DNA of 64,000 bases from Endomychus coccineus (taxonomy: Eukaryota; Arthropoda; Insecta; Coleoptera; Endomychidae), in the NCBI GenBank assembly GCA_958510875.1, contig OY294068.1:70410633-70474632 (forward strand), given 5' to 3'. Under the pieces are notes generated by a model, which was given only the letters and a program-made list of their open reading frames with translations, was not told the DNA's origin and did no database searches. Made by a program: the position numbers and the translations under genes. Positions 11,290-21,240 of this stretch are shown here, piece by piece; position 1 is the first letter of the stretch; each line of letters begins with the position of its first letter.

Positions 11290-11767
11290 GGGCCGGTTCT
11301 ACAATGAGAGTATAAACTAGGTATAAGCTTATACCGAGAATAACTCCGCTACCTGCGTTCTACAATTAAGGTATACGACCAAACAGCAGTATAAACTGGA
11401 GATAAGTTATCCCTCGGCCGTCGACCAGATATACTAGGTACAACGCTATTCCGCTTTTCTATTGGCCGTCGTCGTACGCATGTTTGTCGATGTTCTTGAT
11501 ATTTAACCAAGTTTTTCGAATTTGTGTTTTGTATTTGAACCAATGGATCCAATGAATATACCAATTTTTGACTCTGACGAAGAAGACGAGTTTGTTATAA
11601 GTTTGTTATAAATTTTTAGAATAAGGTAAATTATAGATATATCTGTAAATTTGCGGTTATTAACTCTTATATCTTCTAGATTAAATTATTTTGAAGAATA
11701 CGACGAACTGGAATTTTTCAAACGTTTCCGTCTGCAAAAACACACTTGTGAAATGCAATCAATTTAA
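11290..11767 (+). pseudogene. 5' fragment of a PIF/Harbinger-like transposon
   Basis: GGGCCGGTTCTACAATG at 11290 follows TAA (11287-11289), like a Harbinger terminus plus 3-bp TAA target site. Downstream, ATG 11543 opens MDPMNIPIFDSDEEDEF. After a likely small intron ending in TCTAG, the frame gives RLNYFEEYDELEFFKRFRL (about 11678-11740), which resembles the N-terminus of HARBI1-type nucleases. The frame then stops. No DDE domain and no matching right terminus are present, so this is a truncated copy. The superfamily call rests on the N-terminal wording and the TAA site. Confidence 0.6.
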
Positions 11768-12255
11768 ATGCAATTGAACGGTATTATTTCACAAAATTAC
11801 ACCCAGACGGAAAAATGTAATGAAGCTCAAACGGTAAATGAAAACTCTTTCAACCTATCTATTCTACGATAAGTTCGGTAACTAAATTCAATTCAGCGGT
11901 ACGGGATCGGTTGATAAATGATTCAGAATGATCAATTTGCGGAAAAGTACGAATCAAACAGGTCCCAGCGTAATGAGCGGTATTCGGTAAATTTTTAGAT
12001 AGCAGCACTAATAAATGAAATGTTCAAATCACACTACGATATATTCGTTTATTAATTCGGTTGGTTCGGAAAATATTGTTTGCACTAGTTTTCCGATTGT
12101 ACGATATCAGATTTTACTATTTTTCGGTTAATTACTCTAATTGAGTTTATTCTGTCACCTCACCCACCCTTGTACTAGCTTTCACGGAGCGCCCGGTAAT
12201 TGTATGGCAGTGTAGATTTCATATACTTTACAGATTCAGAATCTAGACAATTAGG

Positions 12256-12486
12256 GCTTATACTTCCGGTACAGGCACAGCGTGCACAAGCCTAACTATC
12301 GTATCTGCAATAACCCCTATATCCACGGCCCAGAACTTCTCATAGTATTAAGGGAATTATTACGATTCTCAATCACACAACCACCCCCAGCTTATACTTC
12401 CGCTACAGGCACAGTGTGCACAAGCCGTTGGCGGTTTGGTCGTCTATGATATACTTATACTTCCGGTACAGGCACGGCGTGCACAA
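12256..12486 (+). repeat. Three dispersed copies of a 33-37 bp motif
   Basis: The motif starts CTTATACTTCCGGTACAGGC and continues to GTGCACAAGCC. Copies lie at 12256-12292, 12390-12426 and 12454-12486, with one to three differences each and irregular spacing. It is part of a GC-richer block (12150-13210) unlike the surrounding AT-rich intron, probably an unrecognised mobile element. Confidence 0.7.
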
Positions 12487-12489
12487 ATA

Positions 12490-13770
12490 TACCAAAGACG
12501 CCCCTGTCGTTCAACATACACACTGTACACACTATACAATTACTTGAATATTGGGATTCACGCGCGAATTCAAATCGTGCGCGATTCGACCTATGACGGT
12601 ATAAACTCAAATTCACCAATTCAAATTACTGAATACTACGGAACTCAGGTATCGTACAAACGTTTACCAATTACAATAATAATCATAAATTACGGAAATC
12701 AATATATCGTAATACCCAAAATATAACTATTTGCTATCAATTACCTTTTGTAAAATTCACAAACACAACTGAACACTATTGTTACTTCACAGCTTTTTAA
12801 ATCTGACTCAAACTCGGATAAATTCAAAAACACAAGAGATACTGTACGGTTTGAAACTTGAAATCACAAAAGAGCTATTGTACTACTTGAAAATTGAAAT
12901 CACAAAAGAGAGCGATCATTCGGCTGTCACGGCTTTTATACCTTTTTCGAGGTTCTGGACAGGTCCGCTCCACCAATTCCTTATTTTGTGCCGAGGGTTT
13001 TTTACTTATGCCCCGAACAATGTTTAAAAGTGACGCTACTTTTTAGATCTAAAATTCGCGCACATGATGCTCCGGTAGTTCCTCTCGGCGGACTAAGCAA
13101 GTGTTATCGGAGTTTTTTTGGTTGTTCGCCTTTTTTATACATAAGGTTGCACAAAAAAGTTTGGTGCCTTAACTGGCCAGACCCCGGTTTTTACAACATA
13201 TTTTATCGGAATGAAATATAATTTTTGAACGGGCATGAATTAGATTCATCTATTTGAATAATTATACTTATTTGAAATTACGGAGATTTAGAAAATTGAC
13301 AATCACGGAATACACATTTGAAATTCATTCATATCTATTGAAATAATGAAATGTCCAAACTGAAATTACATGTAACATCCGTATTTATTGCCTGATCTAA
13401 ATTAAAATGATATTTCAGAATTTAAGCTTCGTTACAATGTAACTATTATATTATGTATAAAAAATATATATTATTGTATAAGTATAATGAGTTCTCTTCA
13501 GCATTGGTAATCCTAGAAGTAGGTAGGTAGGTATTTAATCCTTTTAAATCACTGGAGCGAATTACCATACGGACTTGGGAAGGAACTAGTGGACTATTAA
13601 TACTGTTTTGTTACCACGGGTGCTAATTAGTGGGCACTCTCATTTAAAATAATGAAGAAAGATGTCGTCTGTTCGGGATCATAATTAGTGTTCTCATTAA
13701 AACTAGGTTACTACCATTTACTTTGTTCTGAACTTGGAGTTAATTGAATAAGTAACTTTCTATTCTATTT
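12490..13770. other. Rest of FAM110 intron; unidentified moderate-GC block then AT-rich DNA
   Basis: 12490-13210 has short ORFs without family resemblance, and 13211-13770 is AT-rich. I cannot assign a gene or a known element. Confidence 0.4.
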
Positions 13771-13776
13771 AAACAG

Positions 13777-14244
13777 GATTCCAGGCGGGACTCCGGGTCG
13801 AGCACACAGCATAGTGGTGGCAGCTCGTTCTATTGTTGCCAAGAACCAGAATGTAGAGCCCGTCAAGTCTACCCTCCGCCACCATCAGTTTTCAAAAGAC
13901 AAAAATGTTTACGATACAAGAGAGATCGACCTATTCTACGCTCAAAATCTGACATAAGTGATCGATACTGGAGACCACCTGAACCACCTACTAGTCATTT
14001 AGAACAGTTTTTTGAACACTTAGGTCTTACTAGTGACAGCTACGAAGATATGTTGAGTACCAGTGGATCGTCGAAAAGCCCGGTGTTCTTTTCAGATGTT
14101 TCAACTGTAGATTCTAGTAGACCGATCGATAATCTCGATTACTGTCCTTCTGTGTTTCGACCCAGTGAACCACCTTCGATTGTGGAAAGGAATGCCCGTA
14201 TCATTAAATGGCTGTGTAATTGTCGAAAATCTCAAATGACGTGA
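13777..14244 (+). CDS. FAM110-family protein, terminal exon with the conserved C-terminal domain
   Basis: Acceptor AAACAG ends at 13776, frame phase 0, 155 codons, TGA at 14242-14244. The exon encodes RDRPILRSKSDISDRYWR, then HLEQFFEHLGLTSDSYEDML, and near the end PPSIVERNARIIKWLCNCRK. In vertebrate FAM110A/B/C the matching blocks read like RSKSDLSDRYSR, ELERFFNYCGL and SVIERNARVIKWLY, in the same order and with the same spacing to the C-terminus. That makes the family assignment strong. Upstream residues (RRDSGSSTQHSGGSS) continue the Ser-rich linker of the exon at 1038. FAM110 members are reported centrosome/spindle-associated; the insect function is unknown to me. Both exons are undamaged. 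Confidence 0.85.
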   Translation, partial: DSRRDSGSSTQHSGGSSFYCCQEPECRARQVYPPPPSVFKRQKCLRYKRDRPILRSKSDISDRYWRPPEPPTSHLEQFFEHLGLTSDSYEDMLSTSGSSKSPVFFSDVSTVDSSRPIDNLDYCPSVFRPSEPPSIVERNARIIKWLCNCRKSQMT

Positions 14245-14807
14245 ATCTCAAATTTTTTTATACATTCCAAATTTCTGCACTTTGGATCGAATCGTTGAAC
14301 GTAAGTAATTATTGTTTTTGTATGTCTAAAGATATCAGTTCGCGTCAAATCGGGGGGCACGGCAGTGCCCCCGCCAAGTCGAGCGCGAAGCAAACACTGC
14401 CGTACCATCCTTTACTGGAACCATTTCGCCGCATTTTCAGGCCCCTATTTGAGAACCTCTGGATAAGACCAGAACGCAGAAATTTGTCATCCAGTAAGCT
14501 ATAAAATCACATACTTAAAATAAAAAATTTGAAGTCTGTAGGTCATTTAGTTCCGATGTTAAGCGAAAGCAAAGTTTCGCATTTATGACACTCATTCACT
14601 CACTCATGATCATCAGAATAGAACTAGTACTTCCCATAAACTCAGAGAGCTGAAATTTAGTTAGGGTTTAATGGCCACATAAAGGGAAAACTATAAAAAC
14701 TAGGATAATCGAAGATCTGGAGTACCTGGTGACCCTTATTTGAAAACACAAGAGCCCAACCAAACTATTGAAGATCGACTTACCGCCTTTACAAAAAATA
14801 TTCAACT
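14245..14807 (+). other. FAM110 3' flank merging into transposon-like DNA, with a GC hairpin
   Basis: A strong hairpin GGGGGCAC-GGCA-GTGCCCCC (14353-14372) sits in a GC-rich island inside AT-rich DNA, followed by a CACTCACTC-type repeat remnant (14585-14610). A possible AATAAA lies at 14519-14524. GC hairpins of this kind are known near Helitron/Helentron ends, and a helicase tail lies just downstream, but I cannot define element borders. Confidence 0.4.
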
Positions 14808-15350
14808 TTGTTTGCCTCTTCATTTGATGTCAAAAATCGAAGGTCTGATGTATCTGATGAAGAACCCTCAGCTTGTCTCAGCTGTATTAGAGATATGGTA
14901 ATGCCCCCTTCTACTATTGGTACATCAAAGAATGCCGTGAATTTGATTCACGAATTATTGCCTATTAAGTCAAAATTTGAGATCATACCCCGGGCATACG
15001 TGTTCAGAGAAGAATTCCCAATCTGTGTGGCGTATGCCCTAACAATTCACAAGAGCCAAGGTCTAAGTTTAAATAATGCCCTCATGGACATTGGCACCTC
15101 CATATTCTCTTGTAGCCAAGCTTACGTTGCGCTTTCACGAGTAACCAATCTTCATGGGGTGCACCTCATAAATTTTGACTTCAAGAGTATAAAAGCTCAA
15201 GCTTCAGCGATCACCGAATACAACCGGCTTAGGCGTAAATACCGCGCCGATCTTTCCGAAATTAAACCGTCTAAAAGAATAAATAATGAACGCGAATGGG
15301 CAATACGAAAAACTGTTGCTACTGTACAAGAATCAGAACCGGAAAAATAG
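14808..15350 (+). pseudogene. C-terminal piece of a PIF1-family helicase, transposon-derived
   Basis: Residues near 65-140 of this frame contain FPICVAYALTIHKSQGLSL followed by CSQAYVALSRVTNLHGVHL, the late motifs (QxxR-like and VALSR) of PIF1/RecD-type helicases. The Walker A and B motifs and everything N-terminal are missing, so only a C-terminal third remains. It ends in EYNRLRRKYRADL and a basic tail, then TAG (15348-15350). PIF1-like helicases in multicopy form usually come from Helitrons or Helentrons in animal genomes; that origin is inference because no Rep domain is visible here. Confidence 0.65.
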
Positions 15351-15463
15351 AAAAGAAAGATTTGTAATAATAAAAAACCTACTCCTAAAAAGAAAAAAAA
15401 TGTGTCAAAAAGAAAATCTAATGAAATAAATCAATATGCCCACGTTTCTACAAAAAGAACTGA

Positions 15464-16277
15464 AATCCCACCAAAAACATTCTGTAAAAAACTAGCCAAG
15501 TTTCGATGGAGCTGCTTGTTTATCTCTAAAAAGTAATGAAATCTAGACAAAGTCGTGCCAAGTCTAAGGTTCCTTACTGCGATTTCTTTATTATTATAGT
15601 TAATGTTTTGTGACTTGGCCGTTGAAGGGTACACAAGGGTACAAAACCAGGTGCTCCATGACACCATTGCACCAATCTGTCGCCAGAACCGCTACCCATT
15701 GACGATGGAAAATTGCCACTTGGAAAACGTTGATTCAATAACCAGTCAATTGTAGGCTTGATAAAGCTGCGTATTTCAATAATACTTATGTGTAGGCGAG
15801 CCTGAAACAAACAGTATACAAAATTATTTCCAGTAAAGACGGACTTCTAATCATTGATATAAGTCTGTCTGTACGTCTATTTTATGTTGGAATGGGTGGC
15901 CGATTTGACGCTCCGAAAAGAAGAGAGCAGAAGTCAGCATTGTCAATGCTGAATGCATGTGTTGCACAATCAACAACAGCGTAAAATGAGACACTAGCGT
16001 CCAATTACCAATACCAGTATGGGCTATTATCTCGCTTAACAAACATAGGTAGTTACAACAGATAACATTACGTGTAAACAAAATTGACTTGTACCCACTA
16101 ACGTATAAAGAATGTTCAACGGCCAAGTCACACAACATTAACTATAATAATAAAGAAATCGCAGTAAGGAACCTTAGACTTGACACGACTTTGTCTAGAT
16201 TTCATTACTTTTTAGAGATAAACAAGCAGCTCCATCGAGACTTGGCTAGTTTTTTACAGAATGTTTTTGGTGGGATT
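15464..16277. mobile_element. Element with 163-bp inverted repeats enclosing a host exon fragment
   Basis: Left arm 15464-15626 and right arm 16115-16277 are reverse complements with about five differences by eye. The outer tips are AATCCCACC and GGTGGGATT and the inner edges run through TTCAACGGCCAAGTCAC. Between them lie a LANCL exon fragment (minus) and about 310 bp of anonymous sequence. Both arms keep the same ORF of about 50 codons (EIAVRNLRL ... SFLQNVFGGI). No flanking target duplication is convincing, so this may be a gene-capturing transposon or a rearranged inverted duplication. Confidence 0.65.
15637..15801 (-). pseudogene. LanC-like (LANCL) exon fragment, captured copy
   Basis: On the minus strand a splice acceptor (GTTTGTTTCAG, ending 15802) precedes an open frame of about 55 codons with IKPTIDWLLNQRFPSGNFP and DRLVQWCHGAPGF. 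FPSGN(F/Y)P and WCHGAPG are hallmark LANCL motifs; the Cys of WCHG is a zinc ligand in LANCL proteins. The frame runs straight into the inverted-repeat arm after GFVPLC, so the exon is cut and no other LANCL exon is nearby. Keeping the intronic acceptor shows a DNA-level capture, not a retrocopy. In a whole gene this domain binds zinc and glutathione or protein substrates; this fragment cannot. Confidence 0.8.
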
Positions 16278-18160
16278 AAATTTTACCTGTCCTGGTCAAT
16301 CTGTACCCATAGACCTTTTAGTACATATACTGCGCTTCATGGCGGCGCGGTCATCGACACATTAACACAGTCGCTGTCGTTATTTATTATTTACTGATTT
16401 CCTGTTACCATATTTGTCAAATTCCTGAACTTTAAAAATCTAAAGGATCGGAAACTAAAGTAATAAATTTAAATAAAGTAACTATTAAAAGTTGATTTTT
16501 ACTAATTTAATAAATAAATGTAACTATAGTTTCGCCAACACCGTAGCTTCTTCAAACAAATATGACAAAGTACTTTGATAATATTTGAACTCTTTAACAA
16601 CAAACTTGTATCCTAAACATGCATTTATTTTTAAAATTCATTACGATGCAGGTAGTCATTACTTAAATACTCACAGTAATGAATGTCCTTATTATAATCT
16701 ATCCAAAATAATAATAATAAGTGGCTTGGGATGAAAATATCGAAATGTCAGCTATGCAGACGCGCAAAATCATTACAGGCTTTACAGATGGATACACGTC
16801 ATCAATAAATGAGCGCATGAGGTAAATCAAAACTTTTGGGGCAAAGTAGTATCAATTTTCAATATTTCTCCAAGTTACCCAGAGACGTCTGTGTTCATTA
16901 CTGTCAAAATAACCTCAGTCACGAAGGTAAACGAAGTAAGAGAACTGTCAACAACGCCTGTACACATGACTGAAGCCAGTAAGTGTGGACGTTGTTGGCT
17001 CGAACGGTGATTCCGATGTACTGTACATTAAGCCGTTTTATAGTTGCAGATTCTAAACAACTATCCATACATACCTTTGGCAGTGCTAAGGAATCGAGCT
17101 CGCGCATCAAGACAGACTGCGGCTCGCGCTTATGCGAAAAACGGAGTAAGCGTAGCGAACGAAGTTAAATCACTCACTCCGTGTTAACCGTGCTTCAATC
17201 GCTCAATAAATTTATTATATTTTTTGAGAAAAATTTATAAATTTCCTTTACTATCTGAAATGAAACTACAGTATTTCAAATTTTCATAGTAAATTCATCT
17301 TTATTCTCAGTGAATCATGACGCATGACCAATGTTATCATTCCAACAGCAAATAATTCCATAAAGTAAGATGTTACGAAGATGGGTGAGAAAACCAAAGA
17401 GAAAACATATTGGAAATTGTTTATTTATCATATGTTCTCATTTCCCTGAATTAATACAATCAATTCCTATCAATGTATAACACATCAACAATCTAATTAT
17501 GCAGATATCGTTTATCATTATATGGCAGACAACTCACCAATTCTGGAGTAATTAGAAGAAATAGCAGAAAACTTGAACTAACAGTTTAAATGAAAGTAAT
17601 AATTGTAGTAAAAAAAGTATATACTTAACACATTTATTTACGTATATCTTGATGATTAAGGATATATAATATAAGTGTCAAAACCAGAAATTGTCGTTTG
17701 GTAATAGGGACTATGTTTTCTACAACTTAGCAAATGATTCTTATTGCATAAACTGTTGAAAGATGTCAATATAGGTTGATGTTGATTGAGGGAAAGATGC
17801 AAAAAAAAATATTATAGATCGAAATTGTAAGTTAAAAAATTGTTATTGCTTAACGAATATGTTTCAATAAGCATTGTGAGCACATACATACCTTTTAAGT
17901 TTCATCAAGGGCCTCCTACATTTTGCAATTTTGATGAAACATTCTGGACAATTAGAGAAAATCTTCGTAAATGCTGTAATAGAAAGCTTTTTATACCATG
18001 GGTCCAGATGTCCATTCCGTAATGATATCTTTTCCTCGAAGTTTAAAACACACACCCTATCTTTGTAAGATAAAGTTCTACCTGTTCTTGGAATAGCTGT
18101 AGCTCATTTCAAAAGTAACTTTCGATTAGCAGGGGCTCCAAAAATACTCACTTTTTCTGT
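16278..18160. other. No gene recognised
   Basis: AT-rich sequence except a moderate-GC patch at 16900-17165 with GCGTAGCGAACGAAG-like wording that resembles transposon debris. Short ORFs show no family features. Confidence 0.45.
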
Positions 18161-18167
18161 ACTACTA

Positions 18168-18262
18168 CCGGGATATCAAAAATTATCTTAGTCAAGGGTG
18201 GTTGTGGAATCTCAAACGTGTGTCTTACTTTACTTTCGAAATAATTATGTCATAATTAATTT
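18168..18262. mobile_element. Solitary end of a DUF4817-type DNA transposon
   Basis: TA followed by CCGGGATATCAAAAATTA and CAAGGGTGGTTGTGGAATC matches both termini of the element at 49670-50754 over about 90 bp. No partner end is visible, so it is a truncated copy. Confidence 0.65.
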
Positions 18263-18706
18263 GAAGTTTCTAAAAGTGCGAAATTTCGCAATTTTATACG
18301 AATATTGTAACACTCAGAAGTCTTTAGCGCTTTGGACTCCGGAATTTTCACGTGGCCTATCGAAATTAGAAGGTTCGAATTATCTAAAAACATAATTGCA
18401 TGAACGCCAGACATCCTATGTAATTAGCTACGAACTAAATCATTTTGACATATGCCTCGAGGAGCTCGCTGCCCGTATGTTAGAGTTTATACAGTTTACC
18501 TCTGTCTTGTTAATTTGGGGCCTTTTCTTGCCCCGTGCGACCAGCGCCAGTTGTATTAAAGTGTTTTTGGCTATGGGCGGTTAGCTTTTACCCGCTTCGT
18601 GTATATTTTAGTCGCGAGAAAATTCCCTTTGGTACGTCGCACGTTAGACGTGCGTAGCTGAGATCTGAGAATAGCTCAAACTGTTTTAATTAAATTTTCC
18701 TATTTA

Positions 18707-19057
18707 ATGGACATTTATCGAAAAAAGAAGGGCCGTCGGGCACGGTCCGATACTAAATCTAACTACATGGAGCGAAAACGGCACGCGAAAAGTCGTCGTA
18801 AAGCCGTATTAGGTACAACCAGTTTGCACTTTTCTAACTCGTGTGCTACGGGCTTCTCACGTGAACGTCCTTCGATTTACGGAAAATTAACTATTTCAAA
18901 ACAGTTTTTGACCCGGATTGTGGCTATCACGACCTCTGAAAAGGTTCAAAGTTCACATAATTATTTCATAATTTGTAGTTTAACGTCTAACCAACGAAGA
19001 CTCATTATTCATTTTATGCACACAATTTTCCATCTTAACTTAGCCATTACACTTTAG
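18707..19057 (+). CDS. Hypothetical ORF with a very basic N-terminus, probably element-derived
   Basis: 116 codons from ATG 18707. The first 40 residues are dominated by Lys and Arg (DIYRKKKGRRARSD, ERKRHAKSRRKA) and resemble DNA- or RNA-binding leaders of Helitron-like or retroelement proteins; the second half is not protein-like. The upstream 18470-18640 is moderately GC-rich, unlike neighbouring host intergenic DNA. I do not recognise the family. It may be chance or a transposon remnant. Confidence 0.25.
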   Translation: MDIYRKKKGRRARSDTKSNYMERKRHAKSRRKAVLGTTSLHFSNSCATGFSRERPSIYGKLTISKQFLTRIVAITTSEKVQSSHNYFIICSLTSNQRRLIIHFMHTIFHLNLAITL

Positions 19058-19219
19058 ATTTGCTGTTTGAATCTGTCTTAATATTCATCGGGAGTAAAAT
19101 AATCAAAATTTATACATTTCGAGAACTCTGTGCATAACTGGAATAGTCATATCCATATTATGAAAAGTCATATCTTTCGAAATATTATAATAAGATTCTT
19201 GACCCAGGCATGAATTATA

Positions 19220-19518
19220 CAGTATCGGAAATAATTCTTCTGGGGTATAGACATAAATCTACACATGCAACAAGGAACGCAATGATATGATAATACCACA
19301 TAAACAAGAGAGACACACTGCTATGCGCCCCTCCCCTTACCCCACCCGAGGCGTTAACTGCTACTCGCACATTCGCCCGACTGGTGCTGGTATGATACTA
19401 ACGTCCTACGTTCTGAGCTGACCGGCCTGAAATTGTAATGCTCTCTCTATCATATAGCAAGCTATTCTTTACGCTATCATGAAGCCACCATACCCAAGAT
19501 AAATAATTTCCGAACCTG
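19220..19518. mobile_element. 299-bp MITE with TA target duplication, inserted in the Penelope repeat
   Basis: Imperfect inverted termini CAGTATCGGAAATAATT and its partner ending AATTTCCGAACCTG, flanked by TA on both sides (19218-19219 and 19519-19520). The second copy of the Penelope repeat near 22540 shows the uninterrupted site, GAATTATATATAAATTC. That empty site fixes the borders. A TA duplication suggests Tc1/mariner-like mobilisation. Confidence 0.85.
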
Positions 19519-19572
19519 TATATAAATTCTCGGGAAATAGGTCACATTAACACTTATGCTTTATATTTTCTT

Positions 19573-19614
19573 GTCTTTACGTACGTTTCGGTCTCACGAC
19601 CATCATCAGAAGAC
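19573..19614 (-). ncRNA. Hammerhead ribozyme of the Penelope-like element
   Basis: Read on the minus strand. Stem I is GUCUU paired with AAGAC, followed by CUGAUGA. An extra U comes next, then stem II GGUC-GUGA-GACC and GAAAC. Stem III is ACG-UA-CGU, with self-cleavage expected after the following A (between 19578 and 19577). All three stems pair perfectly and the core residues are present; the only departure from consensus is the single U between CUGAUGA and stem II. Hammerheads in Penelope pseudo-LTRs are established (Cervera and De la Pena). It lies just 3' of the element UTR, where a processing site is expected. Confidence 0.8.
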
Positions 19615-19984
19615 TTATTATGTCTAAAACTGGATTACTTAAAACTAATTGTATTACACAAAGCGTCCTTATCGCACCAATTTCAATTAAAATGTCTACG
19701 TCGCCGAAACGAACAGAAACACGAATAATCGAAATTGTAACACCTCAATGTTATAATTATAATATATCAAGAATCCACTGTTAGGCAGAACTTTTAATAA
19801 ATGCGTGTTCATGTCACCAAAACAGAGACGAGACAATTAATTTTAAGTACTCACTTTCAAACGAGATGTTAGATTTATGAGCTAATAGAAATAGGTTTGT
19901 CAGTTATTGGAAATATACTTGACCTTCTACCTAAAAATTTACTTTTAACATTATAAAGAGGCATGTAGGAATTTGCAAGAGTTT

Positions 19985-20392
19985 TTATTTAATTAAGTTA
20001 GTATAAATATGACTTAGAGTTTGAATATCTGTCCTATGATTTACAGGTTTTATGTGAATCATTTCCAAAATAGATCTTTTATAATAATTGGTTTCCTTAG
20101 CTAAAATATCAACATTATTGTAATCGAATTGATGGTGATAATCAAAGCAGTGTTTAGCAAGGGCGGTGGAATTTTCTAAGTTTTTGTTTCTTGTGCTATA
20201 CTTATGGCCATACATTCTTTTTTGTAAATATTGTTTAGAGATTCCAGTATCAGTCCTATCGCAATCCAAACAATTTAATTTGTATACTGTGTGGGTTTGT
20301 TCATCTTTAGGTGTTACAGTTTTTAGATTTGAGAAATATTTTCCAACACAGTTAGTAGGTTTATGCGCGACATTTATATCATACTTTTTCAA
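19985..20392 (-). pseudogene. Penelope GIY-YIG endonuclease domain
   Basis: The 135-codon frame includes VYKLNCLDCDRTDTGISKQY, the first strand-turn of the GIY-YIG fold. The GIY is eroded and YIG reads DTGI; a downstream LQKRMYGHK carries the Arg-containing helix. LAKHCFDYHHQFDYNNVDIL and ILEMIHIK (catalytic Glu region) follow, ending INLIK-like at 19985. This domain cuts target DNA for Penelope insertion. It is detached from the RT frame by a shift near 20400, so the element is inactive. Confidence 0.8.
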
Positions 20393-20486
20393 ACATTTCT
20401 TAATTTTCTCTGAGGTCTCCGGAATGTAGGGTAATGTTATAAAATTGTCTGTATTACCTTTTATGTTATTAATATATGGAGATCCA

Positions 20487-21240
20487 TTAATAGATTTTGT
20501 TTATTCTTTCTTTAATGATGGATTCAAAAATGTTTTTGGGTAGCCATTCATTTCCAGTTTTTATTTTTCCATCTGCATCATGCCTAATGTTCATATCTAG
20601 GAAATTCATGTTTTTGTTCACTTCACAAGTAAATTGAAGTTTACAGTGCAAATTGTTAAATTTATGAATCACGTACTAAATTTTATTATTGGGAACACAC
20701 ATAAGGCAATCATCTACATACCGTTTGAAAAATGCAGGTTGAAAATCTAATGAATTTATAACAGATTCCTCTAGGCATTCCATAACAAGGTTAGCGATAG
20801 TAGCTGAAATAGGAGATCCCATTGCTGTGCCGAAAATCTGTCCAAAATATTGCTCACCGTGTTGAAAATAGGTGCATTCTAAGCAAAACTGTACTGCATT
20901 TATAAACTCAGATTGATTTAGAGGTGTGTGGTTTTTAATCTCTGCCCAACGTTTTTTGATGCTACTCAATGCCAAAACGACTGGTATATTTGTAAATAAA
21001 GAAACAACATCCAAGGAAATATGTTGATGATTTACGGGTACGGACTGATTTTTTATAAATTCATTAAAATGCCATGAGTCTTTCACATAAAATTCATTTT
21101 TTCCTATTACATTATTGATAGATTTTGATAAATTGTAGGTAGGCCCACCAATACTACTTACAATGGGTCTTAGAGGTATATCACTTTTATGTAATTTCGG
21201 AAGCCCGTAGATATAAGGTGCTAGTCCATTATGGCAAATT
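20487..21240 (-). pseudogene. Penelope reverse transcriptase domain
   Basis: On the minus strand the frame gives HQHISLDVVSLFTNIP (palm motif A), FGTAMGSPISATIANLVME (motif B) and FKRYVDDCLMCV (catalytic YVDD), the Penelope type of RT rather than LINE or LTR type. Upstream about 21100-21240 gives YGLPKLHK- and RPIVSSIGGP-like wording, the Penelope fingers region. 20487-20672 continues with FLDMNI and LPKN motifs after a stop at about 20673. Several stops and shifts interrupt it. Confidence 0.85.

Larger units (their letters stand above)
1364..13776 (+). other. 12.4-kb FAM110 intron filled with mobile elements
   Basis: Between donor CAG|GTAAAT (1364) and acceptor AAACAG (13771-13776), both phase 0. 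It contains a foldback element, a complete Gypsy-type LTR element in the sense orientation, degenerate tandem repeats and a PIF/Harbinger relic. Most of the intron length is transposon sequence. Confidence 0.75.

Noticed and set aside
12150..13220. Possible solo LTR or unknown retroelement
   Set aside because: Base composition and repeats suggest an element, but I found no paired ends, primer site or target duplication.
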